This document shows positions 17,309 through 26,335 of a stretch of DNA of 36,624 bases, one piece after another (the first letter of the stretch is position 1; every line of letters starts with the position of its first letter). Made by a program: the position numbers and the translations under genes. The notes beneath the pieces are model-generated. The model ran no database searches and was not told where the DNA came from. It was given only the letters and a program-made list of their open reading frames with translations. This stretch comes from Nostoc sp. WHI (GTDB lineage Bacteria > Cyanobacteriota > Cyanobacteriia > Cyanobacteriales > Nostocaceae): NCBI RefSeq assembly GCF_015714725.1, contig NZ_WBKM01000329.1:1-36624 (forward strand), read 5' to 3'.

Positions 17309-17333
17309 AGGATGAAGTCAAGAAAAATCAGAA

Positions 17334-19724
17334 ATGAGCAATGAAGCGAATACTTGCCGTAAGTATGTGGAGCCGAAGTTAAAGGATGCAGGATGGGAGA
17401 GAGAATCCCATACTTACTATGAGCAGTATTACTTTACTGATGGCAAGATTCGCCCAAAAAATAAGCGCCAACCTCGTGGCAAACGGAAATTTGCAGACTA
17501 TTTGCTGCTATATAACGGAGAATTTCCCTTAGCCGTGGTGGAAGCCAAGCGAAAACATAAAACACCAGATGAGGGACTGGAACAGGCAATAAACTATGCC
17601 AACCTTCTAGGGGTAAAATTTGCTTACTCGACTAACGGACAAGGAATTGTAGAGTTTGATTTCATCACGGGTAAGCAGTCTGATGTGATGGAATCGTTTC
17701 CCAGTCCTGATGAACTTTGGCGACGACTAACTGGGGAAGCAAAGGAGCAAATTAGAGGGGACATAGCAGAAAAACTGTTAACTCCGTTTTATCCAATTCC
17801 AGATAAACCACTGCGCTACTATCAACGAAATGCTATTAATGCTGCACTCGCGGCAATTTTCAAAGGTCAAAAGCGCCTACTGCTTACAATGGCAACGGGA
17901 ACAGGTAAAACTACTGTCGCTTTCCAAATAGCTTGGAAACTGTCAAGTTTGGAGTGGAATACTTCTGGAGAATCTCGTTCCCCTAGAATTCTGTTTTTGG
18001 CAGATCGGAATATTTTGGTAGATGACCCGATGAATAAGGATTTTTCTGCCTTTAATCAGGAGAAAATTTACAAAATTCAGGGGGAAGCGAAAAAAGGACG
18101 TGACCTCTACTTTGCTATTTATCAAGCAATTGGTGATACACAATATAGCTTTGGACTTTACAGAGAATATAGTTCTGATTATTTTGACTTGATTATTGTT
18201 GATGAGTGTCACCGAGGCAGCGCCAGGGATGAAAGTAACTGGCGACAAATTTTAGAACATTTTGAACCTGCGTATCAGTTAGGACTGACAGCAACACCGC
18301 TACGCGATGATAATGTTGATACCTATCGCTACTTTGGCAATCCCCTTTATACATATTCTCTCAAACAAGGGATTGATGATGGTTTCTTAGCTCCCTATCG
18401 AGTTTATCGAATTACTACCCGTTCCGATCGCCAAGGATGGCGACCTAACGCTGGACAGATTGATCGTTATGGAAGAACAATTCCTAATGAAGTTTATCTG
18501 ACACCAGACTTTGAGCGAAAATTGGTGAGAGAAGCGCGGACAAAAGCGATCGCACAACACATTACTGATTTTTTGAGAAGTGGCGATCGCTATGCCAAAA
18601 CTATTGTCTTTTGCGTGGATGAGGAACACGTTAAGGCAATGATCAAGGAATTACGCAACTTCAACAGTGATATCACCAGAACAAATCCTGACTACATCAC
18701 TCGCATTACCTCTGATGCTGGCGATGTTGGTAAGGGACATCTCTACAAATTTAAAGATGTCTTGGATGAAACTCACATTATTGCTGTTACTGCTAAGTTG
18801 CTAACAACAGGGGTAGATATTCCCACCTGTAAAAATGTTGTGCTTGCCCGTGTTATTCGTTCAATGACAGACTTTAAGCAGATTATTGGACGGGGAACCC
18901 GTGTACGAGAAGAACGGGGGAAGCGATCGTTTAATATACTCGACTACACCAACAGCACAGTATTGTTTGAGGATAGAGATTTTGACGGTGAACCCGCCCT
19001 GATTAATGAATCAGAGATAGATGATAATGGGCAAATACTCTCTGAACATGAAGAGGAATTAGAGTCAGAAGAGTTAGAAGAGGAAGCAGACGACTTGGAA
19101 GACGATGAAAGGTCTGGATTTCCGGGACTTCCAGATGATGATGACATACCACCTCGGAAATATTACGCTGACGGGGGAAGCGAAGAGATTGTTGAAGAAA
19201 AAATTTATGATTTAAATCCAGATAATCAACTGCGCTTGTCTCGATTAATTGACTACACCAGAGAACAAGTTCGCATCCTATATCGTTCCACTATAGAAAT
19301 ACAGCAACGCTGGGCAGATCCCGAACAGCGTTCAGAAATTATTGATTTGTTGGCGGATAGGGATATTGATTTTGATGAGTTAAAACAAGTTACTAAGCTT
19401 CCCGAAGCTGATCCTTTTGATTTATTATGTCATATTGCCTTTGATGCTCCGGTGCTGACTTGCAAGCAACGGGCTGAAAGGTTGCGTCATCGCAAAGCCG
19501 ATTTTTTTGAGCAATATGGGGAAGATGCTAGAGCAATTTTAGAGATCCTTTTGAACAAGTATGTAGAGAAAGGAGTTGAGGAGTTTAATATTCCAACAAC
19601 ATTTAAGGCAAACTATGAGTTTAATAAATATGGCAATGTGGCTGAAATTGCTCAATGCTTTGGTGGAGTTATACAACTTAAAGAAGCCGTGAATCATCTG
19701 CAAAGCTTACTTTACACTGCATAG
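17334..19724 (+). CDS. hsdR: Type I restriction enzyme R subunit (HsdR)
   Basis: A 796-residue restriction and translocation subunit. The N-terminal PD-(D/E)XK nuclease shows D55 (FADYLL) and E70-A-K72 (AVVEAK). The SF2 helicase has Walker A ATGTGKTT near residue 190, DECH at 290-293, GLTATPLRDD (motif III) and DFKQIIGRGTRVREE (motif VI). An acidic stretch rich in Glu and Asp (about 565-605, ..EEELESEELEEEADDLEDDE..) precedes the C-terminal domain that would dock on the methylase. It is the first gene of the CAST cargo operon hsdR-x-x-hsdM-hsdS. All catalytic motifs look intact. Confidence 0.95.
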   Translation: MSNEANTCRKYVEPKLKDAGWERESHTYYEQYYFTDGKIRPKNKRQPRGKRKFADYLLLYNGEFPLAVVEAKRKHKTPDEGLEQAINYANLLGVKFAYSTNGQGIVEFDFITGKQSDVMESFPSPDELWRRLTGEAKEQIRGDIAEKLLTPFYPIPDKPLRYYQRNAINAALAAIFKGQKRLLLTMATGTGKTTVAFQIAWKLSSLEWNTSGESRSPRILFLADRNILVDDPMNKDFSAFNQEKIYKIQGEAKKGRDLYFAIYQAIGDTQYSFGLYREYSSDYFDLIIVDECHRGSARDESNWRQILEHFEPAYQLGLTATPLRDDNVDTYRYFGNPLYTYSLKQGIDDGFLAPYRVYRITTRSDRQGWRPNAGQIDRYGRTIPNEVYLTPDFERKLVREARTKAIAQHITDFLRSGDRYAKTIVFCVDEEHVKAMIKELRNFNSDITRTNPDYITRITSDAGDVGKGHLYKFKDVLDETHIIAVTAKLLTTGVDIPTCKNVVLARVIRSMTDFKQIIGRGTRVREERGKRSFNILDYTNSTVLFEDRDFDGEPALINESEIDDNGQILSEHEEELESEELEEEADDLEDDERSGFPGLPDDDDIPPRKYYADGGSEEIVEEKIYDLNPDNQLRLSRLIDYTREQVRILYRSTIEIQQRWADPEQRSEIIDLLADRDIDFDELKQVTKLPEADPFDLLCHIAFDAPVLTCKQRAERLRHRKADFFEQYGEDARAILEILLNKYVEKGVEEFNIPTTFKANYEFNKYGNVAEIAQCFGGVIQLKEAVNHLQSLLYTA

Positions 19725-19732
19725 GTTTTTTT

Positions 19733-20176
19733 ATGAATAATAATGAATATAAAAACTTGTATGATCAGCTTAAAAAAATACTGAAGGAGTATAACTTGAC
19801 TTGGGTAGTCGAGCAGGTTAATGAAACTATTCGTGAGGGTAAAATAGTTAATGTAGAAGAATCATTCCCTAGAAAATCTAAAACAAAAACACATAGAATA
19901 AAAAAAGAAAATTTTTCAGAAAAAGAAAAATTATTTCTTTTAATTGATGCTTTTGAAAGGATAATATTAGACTCTTCAGAAATAGAAAATGAACTGAATG
20001 AGTTCTTGACCGAAGAAAATCGAGAATCAATACTAGATCCAAAACTACTATTTTCTGAGGAAGATGATGAAGATTATCAAGTTATTTTTTATACTGATTC
20101 TGTGAAAGTACGCCAACAGATAGCGATGGAGCTAAAAAATTTACTTGATATGCTGCGAAAAGAGGTTAATAAGTAA
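19733..20176 (+). CDS. Hypothetical charged protein inside the R-M operon
   Basis: 147 residues, very rich in Lys and Glu and predicted largely helical (YKNLYDQLKKILKEYNLTW, FSEKEKLFLLIDAFERIIL, VRQQIAMELKNLLDMLRKE). No known domain is recognised. It begins 9 bp after the hsdR stop and overlaps the next gene's start by one base (TAATG), so it is part of the operon. Its AT-richness, shared with the next gene, differs from the neighbouring hsd genes and suggests that the pair was inserted as a unit. Confidence 0.7.
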   Translation: MNNNEYKNLYDQLKKILKEYNLTWVVEQVNETIREGKIVNVEESFPRKSKTKTHRIKKENFSEKEKLFLLIDAFERIILDSSEIENELNEFLTEENRESILDPKLLFSEEDDEDYQVIFYTDSVKVRQQIAMELKNLLDMLRKEVNK

Positions 20177-20850
20177 TGCCTGATACTTCATCTTTAATGC
20201 AAGGAATTAGAAGTAGGTTAGGACGTTTAATTCCACTAGGGTTCAATACAGCAACTGATTTATCTGACCTATATGAAGCTTACGTTTTTAGTGTTTTGAT
20301 TAGAGCCGCCCAAAATGAAGGCGGCAGCATCAGCTATAAAAATGCTCTTGGACAAGATGCTCAATATCTAATTTTTCGTCGTAGTCCAGGACAGATTTAC
20401 GTATCAACTCAACCTTATACTCATGCTGTAATAAAATTTGAGCATAAGCCAACATTAGAAGCCCACGTAGGCATCAGAGTTCAAGGACGTTCGCGGGTTT
20501 CTCATGAGTGTGACCTATGTGTTTTATTAGAAGATGAAGCTACTAACTGTAGAAATAACTTATATGAACCTAGACATAACAAAGTAATTATTGCTGTTGA
20601 ATGTAAATACTATACATCTGAACTTCCATTACATTTAGGCAGAAGTTTTATAGGATTAGCTTCTGATTTAAGGGTAGAAGAAGATATATATTTTATATCT
20701 AATAAAAAGTCAGATAATATTGAAAAGCTACTAACTACTCATAATAAAAAATGGGAGCATAATATAATTCCTAGACAAGTAAATGAAATTCAAAGATTAA
20801 TGTACGCTTTTCAGCGAAACTTTAAAGATTTTAAAGCAAGATATAATTAG
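20176..20850 (+). CDS. Putative PD-(D/E)XK nuclease-fold protein in the R-M operon
   Basis: 224 residues. The centre shows the order D113 (SHECDLCVLL), then E142-C-K144 (VIIAVECKYY), matching the D-(E)XK signature. A helix with E34 (LYEAYVFSVLIRAA) is a possible extra acidic residue. After it comes LGLAS-like helical sequence, then IYFISNKKSDNIEKLL. The family is not recognised by name; the nuclease-fold call is inference from the motif. It overlaps the previous gene by one base and ends 6 bp before hsdM, so it is cotranscribed with the R-M system and may act as a second effector. Confidence 0.6.
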   Translation: MPDTSSLMQGIRSRLGRLIPLGFNTATDLSDLYEAYVFSVLIRAAQNEGGSISYKNALGQDAQYLIFRRSPGQIYVSTQPYTHAVIKFEHKPTLEAHVGIRVQGRSRVSHECDLCVLLEDEATNCRNNLYEPRHNKVIIAVECKYYTSELPLHLGRSFIGLASDLRVEEDIYFISNKKSDNIEKLLTTHNKKWEHNIIPRQVNEIQRLMYAFQRNFKDFKARYN

Positions 20851-20856
20851 TTAAGA

Positions 20857-22662
20857 ATGCCCAAACGCACCACAAAACAAAACGATAAACCCGTCACTAC
20901 AGCCCAAAAACTGGGAAGCGTGGTTAAGTCAGCGCGTGACATCATGCGGACAGATAAGGGATTAAATGGAGAATTAGACCGGCTTCCCCAGTTGACTTGG
21001 ATTATGTTCTTGAAACTTTTGGATGATTCCGAGAAACTGCATGAGGTGGAAGCAGAGTTAGAGAGAATATCTTATAAACCAACTATTCAACCGCCTTATC
21101 GCTGGCGAGATTGGGCAGCTAATGAAAATTTTACGGGCGATCGCCTGAAAAGTTTCATCAACAATGATGAGGCAATTTTACCAGATGGCATGAAAGGTGC
21201 AGGATTACTCGCCTATCTGCGAAATCTCAAAAGCAAAACCGGACGCGATCGCGCTGATGTAATCGCCAAAGTTTTCAAAGATGTCACTAACCGCATGATT
21301 AGCGGGACTTTGCTGTGGGATGTGCTGAATAAGGTAAATGATATTCACTTTGATAAATCAGAAGAAGTGAATCTCCTCAGCACCCTTTATGAGTCGATGC
21401 TGAAGGAAATGCGAGACGCGGCGGGAGATTCGGGAGAGTTTTACACCCCCCGTCCGGTAGTGCGGTTTATCGTGCAGGTGATGGAACCGAAACTGGGGGA
21501 AACCATTTTTGACCCGGCTTGCGGAACAGGTGGTTTTTTGGTGGAGGCGTATGAATACCTGAAAAAGAATTGTAGCGCCCAAGATTGGCAGATATTACAA
21601 AAAAGCATTATTGGCGGTGAAGCAAAATCCTTGCCTTTGATGTTAGCGCACATGAGTTTGCTGTTACATGGGTTTGAATATCCCGATATTGATGATGGAA
21701 ATAGTCTGCGGTTTACCCTTTCGGAGATGGGTGAAAAGGATTGGGTAGACGTGATTCTCACAAATCCGCCGTTTGGAGGTGAGGAGGAAGACAGAATTAA
21801 AATTAACTTTCCCCCAGATAGACAAACCAAGGAAACGGCGTTTTTATTCCTTCAGTTGATTATGCGTCGTCTCAGACAAAGACCCAAACCAGGACGCGCC
21901 GCAGTAGTATTTCCCAATGGGGTGCTATTTGGGGATGGAATTTGCGCCAAGCTGAAGGAAGATTTACTCAAGAATTTTAATCTGCATACGATTGTCCGTT
22001 TGCCTAACGGGATTTTTGCACCTTATACTAGCATTCCCACAAATTTGTTATTTTTTGACCGTTCTGGACAAACGGATGAGATTTGGTACTATGAGTTACC
22101 TTTGCCAGAAGGACGGAAAACTTATACCAAAACTAAGCCGATACAGGATGAAGATTTTTCTGTATGTGTGGCATGGTGGAAGAATCGAGAGGAGAATGCA
22201 CAAGCTTATAAGTATAACTTTAGGGAAGCTTATAATCAGGCGATAAAAGATGCAACGCCTCATTGGAATGCTGGTAAGAAAGCAGAGGAAACGGCTAATC
22301 AGCTTGCAAAGACAGTTAAAGAATTAGCTGAGAAAATCCAAGGTTTACAGAATTCAATTTTGGATTTTTCCCCATCCAAAGATGTTGCACGGATTAAGAA
22401 TCAGGTTCAGGTAGTTAAGGATGAGGTGAAACAGGCTCAAACTGAGGAGCAAATTCAGCGCGAGATTGCTAAAAATGAGAAGGCTAAAGGGGAGGCTATT
22501 TACTGGGCTATTTATAATCTTGACCGCAAAAATCCCAATAATCAGCAGGATTTTGAGCATTTACCCCCAGAGCGGTTAGTGGCTGATATTTTGGAAAAAG
22601 ATAGACGTGTGGCTGAAATTATGGCGGAGATTCAGCAATTGTTAGGGGGTGCAGATAAATGA
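20857..22662 (+). CDS. hsdM: Type I restriction-modification DNA methylase (HsdM)
   Basis: A 601-residue N6-adenine methyltransferase subunit. The N-terminal HsdM helical domain (LGSVVKSARDIMRTDKGLNG) is followed by GEFYTPRPVVRFIVQVMEP, the SAM motif I DPACGTGGFL (from about residue 219) and the catalytic N303-P-P-F306. A long Lys/Glu coiled coil (about 470-545) precedes the C-terminus. That is longer than the minimal HsdM and probably contacts the HsdS conserved helices. Its stop overlaps the hsdS start by four bases (ATGA), a coupling signal. SAM and catalytic motifs are intact. Confidence 0.95.
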   Translation: MPKRTTKQNDKPVTTAQKLGSVVKSARDIMRTDKGLNGELDRLPQLTWIMFLKLLDDSEKLHEVEAELERISYKPTIQPPYRWRDWAANENFTGDRLKSFINNDEAILPDGMKGAGLLAYLRNLKSKTGRDRADVIAKVFKDVTNRMISGTLLWDVLNKVNDIHFDKSEEVNLLSTLYESMLKEMRDAAGDSGEFYTPRPVVRFIVQVMEPKLGETIFDPACGTGGFLVEAYEYLKKNCSAQDWQILQKSIIGGEAKSLPLMLAHMSLLLHGFEYPDIDDGNSLRFTLSEMGEKDWVDVILTNPPFGGEEEDRIKINFPPDRQTKETAFLFLQLIMRRLRQRPKPGRAAVVFPNGVLFGDGICAKLKEDLLKNFNLHTIVRLPNGIFAPYTSIPTNLLFFDRSGQTDEIWYYELPLPEGRKTYTKTKPIQDEDFSVCVAWWKNREENAQAYKYNFREAYNQAIKDATPHWNAGKKAEETANQLAKTVKELAEKIQGLQNSILDFSPSKDVARIKNQVQVVKDEVKQAQTEEQIQREIAKNEKAKGEAIYWAIYNLDRKNPNNQQDFEHLPPERLVADILEKDRRVAEIMAEIQQLLGGADK

Positions 22663-24050
22663 CAAAATTAACAGCCGCTCAAAAACGCTTTTTCAAAAAT
22701 GCAACATTAAATATTGCCGCCCAACTAATTTTTAGAAAGCTTGAAGAGTCTAAATTTCCTAAAAAAAACTTAGGAGATGTATGTACTGTATGCAGGGGTG
22801 GTTCACCTAGACCAAAAGGCGATCCAAAATATTTCGGAGGGTCTATTCCTTGGATCATGATTTCTGATGCTAGTAATAGTCCTGGTAAATACATTTACTC
22901 TACCAGCGAAACAGTAACCGAGGAAGGTGCAAAAAAAAGCCGCTTACTTAAGGCTGGTACACTTGTTGTTACCAATAGTGCAACTATTGGCTTACCTAAA
23001 ATATTAGGTGTAGATGGATGTATTCATGATGGTTTTTTAGCATTCCTAGATTTATCTCAAGATATTGAGCGTGATTTTCTATATTATTTCTTTATTTATA
23101 CACGTACATATTTAGAAAAAATTGCGCCTGAAACTACACAAAAAAATCTCAATACAAATATAGCCAATTTTTTAAAATTACCTATACCTGATACTGACCT
23201 CCAAAAAGCCATTTATACATTTTTAGAAGTTGTTGAGAGCAGACAACAAGGTTTTACAAAAAACAGATTGCCAAATTTACCTTTTCCATTATCCGATGTA
23301 AAAAGAATTGTGGCGAGGGTTGAGGAACTGGTGGGGAAGGTTGAGGAAGTGCGATCGCTACGTCAAAAAGCACTTAAAGAAACAGATATACTTCTAACGC
23401 GGGCTATAACTACAATCCTAGATAATGATGAATGGGAAGAATTACCTCTAAATAAATTGTTACGAGAAAATTCGTTAAATGGTTTATCGCCCCGTCCTTC
23501 AGAAACACCTCCAGGTCTTCCGATACTACGTATTAGTGCAGCTACTTCAAAAGCAGATGCCATTATAGATGAAGCAGATTTTAAATACTTAGAAGTTAGT
23601 GAACAAGATGCCGTTAAATACAAGCTTGAACCCGGCGACCTTTTAGCGTGTCGTTATAATGGCAATTTGCATTACACAGGAAAATTTGCACTTTATAAAG
23701 CCTACTCCGGTAAAGAACATCTTTACCCAGATAAGCTAATTCGTTTTCGAGTAGATACAAACAATATAATGCCTGAGTTTGCCCGTCTTGCATTGAATAG
23801 TGCAAAATGTCGGAAGATTATTGAATCTTTTTGTGCAACAACCGCAGGTAATATTGGACTTAGTGCTGGGAACCTAAAAACTGTTCCTGTACCAGTCCCA
23901 CCCCTTCTTGAACAACGTCGCATTGTTGCCTACTTTGAAGAACTACAAACCAAAGTAGACACAATGAAACGACTCAGAGAACAAGCCATGAGAGAACTTG
24001 ATGCCCTTTTACCTTCCATACTTGATAAAGCATTTAAAGGTGAATTGTGA
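22659..24050 (+). CDS. hsdS: Type I restriction specificity subunit (HsdS)
   Basis: 463 residues with two target-recognition domains. TRD1 covers about 35-190 (GDVCTVCRGGSPRPKGDPKYF..IPWIMISD), followed by conserved helix CR1 (LSDVKRIVARVEELVGKVEEVRSLRQKAL, about 210-245). TRD2 covers about 255-420, and CR2 (LLEQRRIVAYFEELQTKVDTMKRLREQAM) is at the end. It sets the two half-sites of the bipartite recognition sequence; the sequence itself cannot be read from this. Both halves are full size, so the R-M system looks functional. Confidence 0.93.
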   Translation: MTKLTAAQKRFFKNATLNIAAQLIFRKLEESKFPKKNLGDVCTVCRGGSPRPKGDPKYFGGSIPWIMISDASNSPGKYIYSTSETVTEEGAKKSRLLKAGTLVVTNSATIGLPKILGVDGCIHDGFLAFLDLSQDIERDFLYYFFIYTRTYLEKIAPETTQKNLNTNIANFLKLPIPDTDLQKAIYTFLEVVESRQQGFTKNRLPNLPFPLSDVKRIVARVEELVGKVEEVRSLRQKALKETDILLTRAITTILDNDEWEELPLNKLLRENSLNGLSPRPSETPPGLPILRISAATSKADAIIDEADFKYLEVSEQDAVKYKLEPGDLLACRYNGNLHYTGKFALYKAYSGKEHLYPDKLIRFRVDTNNIMPEFARLALNSAKCRKIIESFCATTAGNIGLSAGNLKTVPVPVPPLLEQRRIVAYFEELQTKVDTMKRLREQAMRELDALLPSILDKAFKGEL

Positions 24051-24115
24051 GTAAAAAAAAGATGCAAACTTTATCCAACTCTGGTAAATTTATTTAGACC
24101 GTAAATGTTTTACGC

Positions 24116-24937
24116 ATGAAACAAGAAGGGGATATTCGTCATTACTTCGTTGACGAAGCTGGAGACTTAACTTTTTTTGACAAAAAAGGACGAATTATAA
24201 TAGGACAACCAGGGGCATCTAAATTTTTTATGGTAGGTATAGCCCAAATTGGTCAACCAGAAAAAGTAATTTTAGAACTTGCAGAACTCAGAACACAACT
24301 TTGCGACGAACTACGTTTTAAAGATATCCCCTCAATGCAACCTTCTGCCAAGAAAACTGCAATTACTTTCCATGCTAAAGACGATCACCATGATGTGAGG
24401 CTGGAAGTTTTCAAACTAATGCAGACTTTTGAAGTAAAAATATTTGTGGCTATTAGATGCAAAACAGAGTTAGCCGCAGCGACCAAAAAAACTTACGAAG
24501 CTTTGAGCAAAAAAATAAATCAAGATGATATATATGATGATCTAGTGAAACGATTGTTTAAGGATCGGTTACATAAAGCTAGTGCTAATCATATTGTTTT
24601 TGCCAGACGCGGAAAAACAGCACGAGAAGAAGCACTGCAACAAGCTATTAATCAAGCAAAAAAGAACTTTGAAACTAAGTGGAAAATCTGCTCAGATAGT
24701 CAAACAATTATTAAACCAGCCTATCCATCAGAGTTTGCTGGCTTGCAGGTTGTTGACTATTACCTATGGGCTTTACAGCGATTATATGAACGCCAGGAAG
24801 ATAAGTATTTTATTCCACTTGCCCAGAAATATAGAATGATTATGGATTTAGATGATCGGCGAAATAAACCTTATGGGGAGTGGTATACCGATTCAAATCC
24901 ACTTTCGCTAGATAAATTAAAGTGGGTAGTGGGCTAG
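24116..24937 (+). CDS. DUF3800-family protein
   Basis: 273 residues beginning with the family's hallmark HYFVDEAGDLTFF (acidic D13 and D17), an RNase-H-like strand, and ending with GLQVVDYYLWALQRLYER, the conserved Asp-containing helix. DUF3800 proteins are predicted nuclease-like proteins frequently found with phages and defence islands; their reaction is unproven. It is 65 bp downstream of hsdS on the same strand and could be the last gene of that operon. The 200 bp after it hold no gene. Confidence 0.8.
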   Translation: MKQEGDIRHYFVDEAGDLTFFDKKGRIIIGQPGASKFFMVGIAQIGQPEKVILELAELRTQLCDELRFKDIPSMQPSAKKTAITFHAKDDHHDVRLEVFKLMQTFEVKIFVAIRCKTELAAATKKTYEALSKKINQDDIYDDLVKRLFKDRLHKASANHIVFARRGKTAREEALQQAINQAKKNFETKWKICSDSQTIIKPAYPSEFAGLQVVDYYLWALQRLYERQEDKYFIPLAQKYRMIMDLDDRRNKPYGEWYTDSNPLSLDKLKWVVG

Positions 24938-25140
24938 GTCTAAGCAGACAAGCTACCCAGACACACGGCATGAAGCCGACGTTCGCCCACAAATCTATTT
25001 TATCACTTACAATAGAGAGTTTAACTATTTTATTTATTTTTATTGTAAAGCGATATCTATAAACTGGATAAAACGCCACTAAAACCAAGTATCTATATTT
25101 AATTCTTACCAAACTCAATTTATAGGGCAGGTTACAATCT

Positions 25141-25488
25141 ATGAAACACCAAATCCTAACCCTAATAGGCAAAAACTGTATTACACCTGGCGATGGTCAG
25201 AAGGTGTACGATTTGGTTCATCCAGAATTATTAGCTTTTAATGAAGTTGAGCTAGACTTTGCAGGAGTAGAAATTTTTGCTTCCCCGTTCTTTAACTTTG
25301 CTATTGGACAATTACTTCGGGATATTAAGCCAGAAACCCTAAACGGTCTGCTCAAGTTCTCCAATCTAAATACAGTCGGTAAGCAAATACTCAAACTAGT
25401 AATCGAAAATTCCAAGCGGTATTACTCCGACCCTGATTTCCGTAGTAGAGTAGACCAAGTTATCAGCGAACAAGCAAATACACAGTAA
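25141..25488 (+). CDS. STAS-like DUF4325 protein
   Basis: 115 residues with the DUF4325/STAS-like pattern: VYDLVHPELLAFNEVELDFAGVEIFASPFFNFAIGQLLRD, where the strand VELDFAGVE and the S/T-like loop correspond to the anti-sigma-antagonist fold. Such proteins are often paired with a kinase or effector gene. Here the partner is the PIN-domain gene that starts on its last stop base (TAATG), so the two are coupled and probably interact. I infer a regulatory or antitoxin-like role; the sequence does not prove it. Confidence 0.75.
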   Translation: MKHQILTLIGKNCITPGDGQKVYDLVHPELLAFNEVELDFAGVEIFASPFFNFAIGQLLRDIKPETLNGLLKFSNLNTVGKQILKLVIENSKRYYSDPDFRSRVDQVISEQANTQ

Positions 25489-26093
25489 TGCCAGTCAACT
25501 ACACAGTTCAGGCTGAAGTGGTTGATATCCGGTCTGATGCTCCTAAAAATGATGATATTTTCTTAGTAGATACAAACGCCTGGTATTGGTATACCTATAC
25601 TAATGCCAGTATTTCATCTCGTCCTTATCAGATTACAGAATATCCTTCCTACATTGCTAAAGCCATTTCTGCTAACTCATTGCTTTTATACTGCGGTCTT
25701 TCATTAGCAGAACTAGCACACAACATTGAGCAAACAGAAAGAGAAATATTTTCTTCTATATTAAAATCTAAAGAATACCGTCATAACTTCCCAACCGAGA
25801 GAGCAAAAGTTGTAGCCGAGGTTCAAGCCGCTTGGAGTCAGGTGATATCTAGTGCTGTATGCACAGATGTTTTGGTTAGCGAAGAAACCAGCAATGCGGC
25901 GCTAACCAGATTTCAAACCCAATTACTTGACGGTTACGACTTGCTGATACTGGAAGCGATGGACAAAGCAGGAGTTACACAAATAATTACCGATGATGGT
26001 GATTATGTGACTGTCCCAGGTATTAAAGTTTTTACTGCAAATAGTGGTGCGATCGCAGCAGCGAAAAATCAAGGCAAATTTATGGTTAGGTAA
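25488..26093 (+). CDS. PIN-domain protein (predicted ribonuclease)
   Basis: 201 residues with the acidic quartet of PIN nucleases in order: D28 in LVDTNAW, E75 in LSLAELAHNIE, D151 in GYDLLILEAM, and D169/D170 with D172 in IITDDGDY. PIN domains cleave RNA with divalent metal. It is larger than VapC toxins (about 130 residues), and its partner is a STAS-like protein rather than a VapB-type antitoxin. A toxin-antitoxin-like or infection-response function is an inference from the pairing and its position in mobile cargo. Confidence 0.75.
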   Translation: MPVNYTVQAEVVDIRSDAPKNDDIFLVDTNAWYWYTYTNASISSRPYQITEYPSYIAKAISANSLLLYCGLSLAELAHNIEQTEREIFSSILKSKEYRHNFPTERAKVVAEVQAAWSQVISSAVCTDVLVSEETSNAALTRFQTQLLDGYDLLILEAMDKAGVTQIITDDGDYVTVPGIKVFTANSGAIAAAKNQGKFMVR

Positions 26094-26335
26094 GAAGTGT
26101 GAATACCTAAGCTTTCTAAATGGGTTTTTCTGCCATATATGCACCAGTTAAAACTATAAACTACTGTAACTTTATTGGTGAAGCAGGTGCTAGGAAGACA
26201 AATTGATGAAGCGATCGCTTGATGCTGTAGAGTTTGCCTTGGAAAGTGCGATCACATTCTTAAAAAAGCAAGTTAAAGTTTAATACCTGCATCTTATAAA
26301 GTTGTATTGCAGTTGCTTGTAACGACCATCATCAA

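Noticed and set aside
26094..26335. Short frame (about 25 codons from 26205) between the PIN and subtilase genes
   Set aside because: Too short, no ribosome-binding site and no recognisable motif; it overlaps a HIP1-type site.
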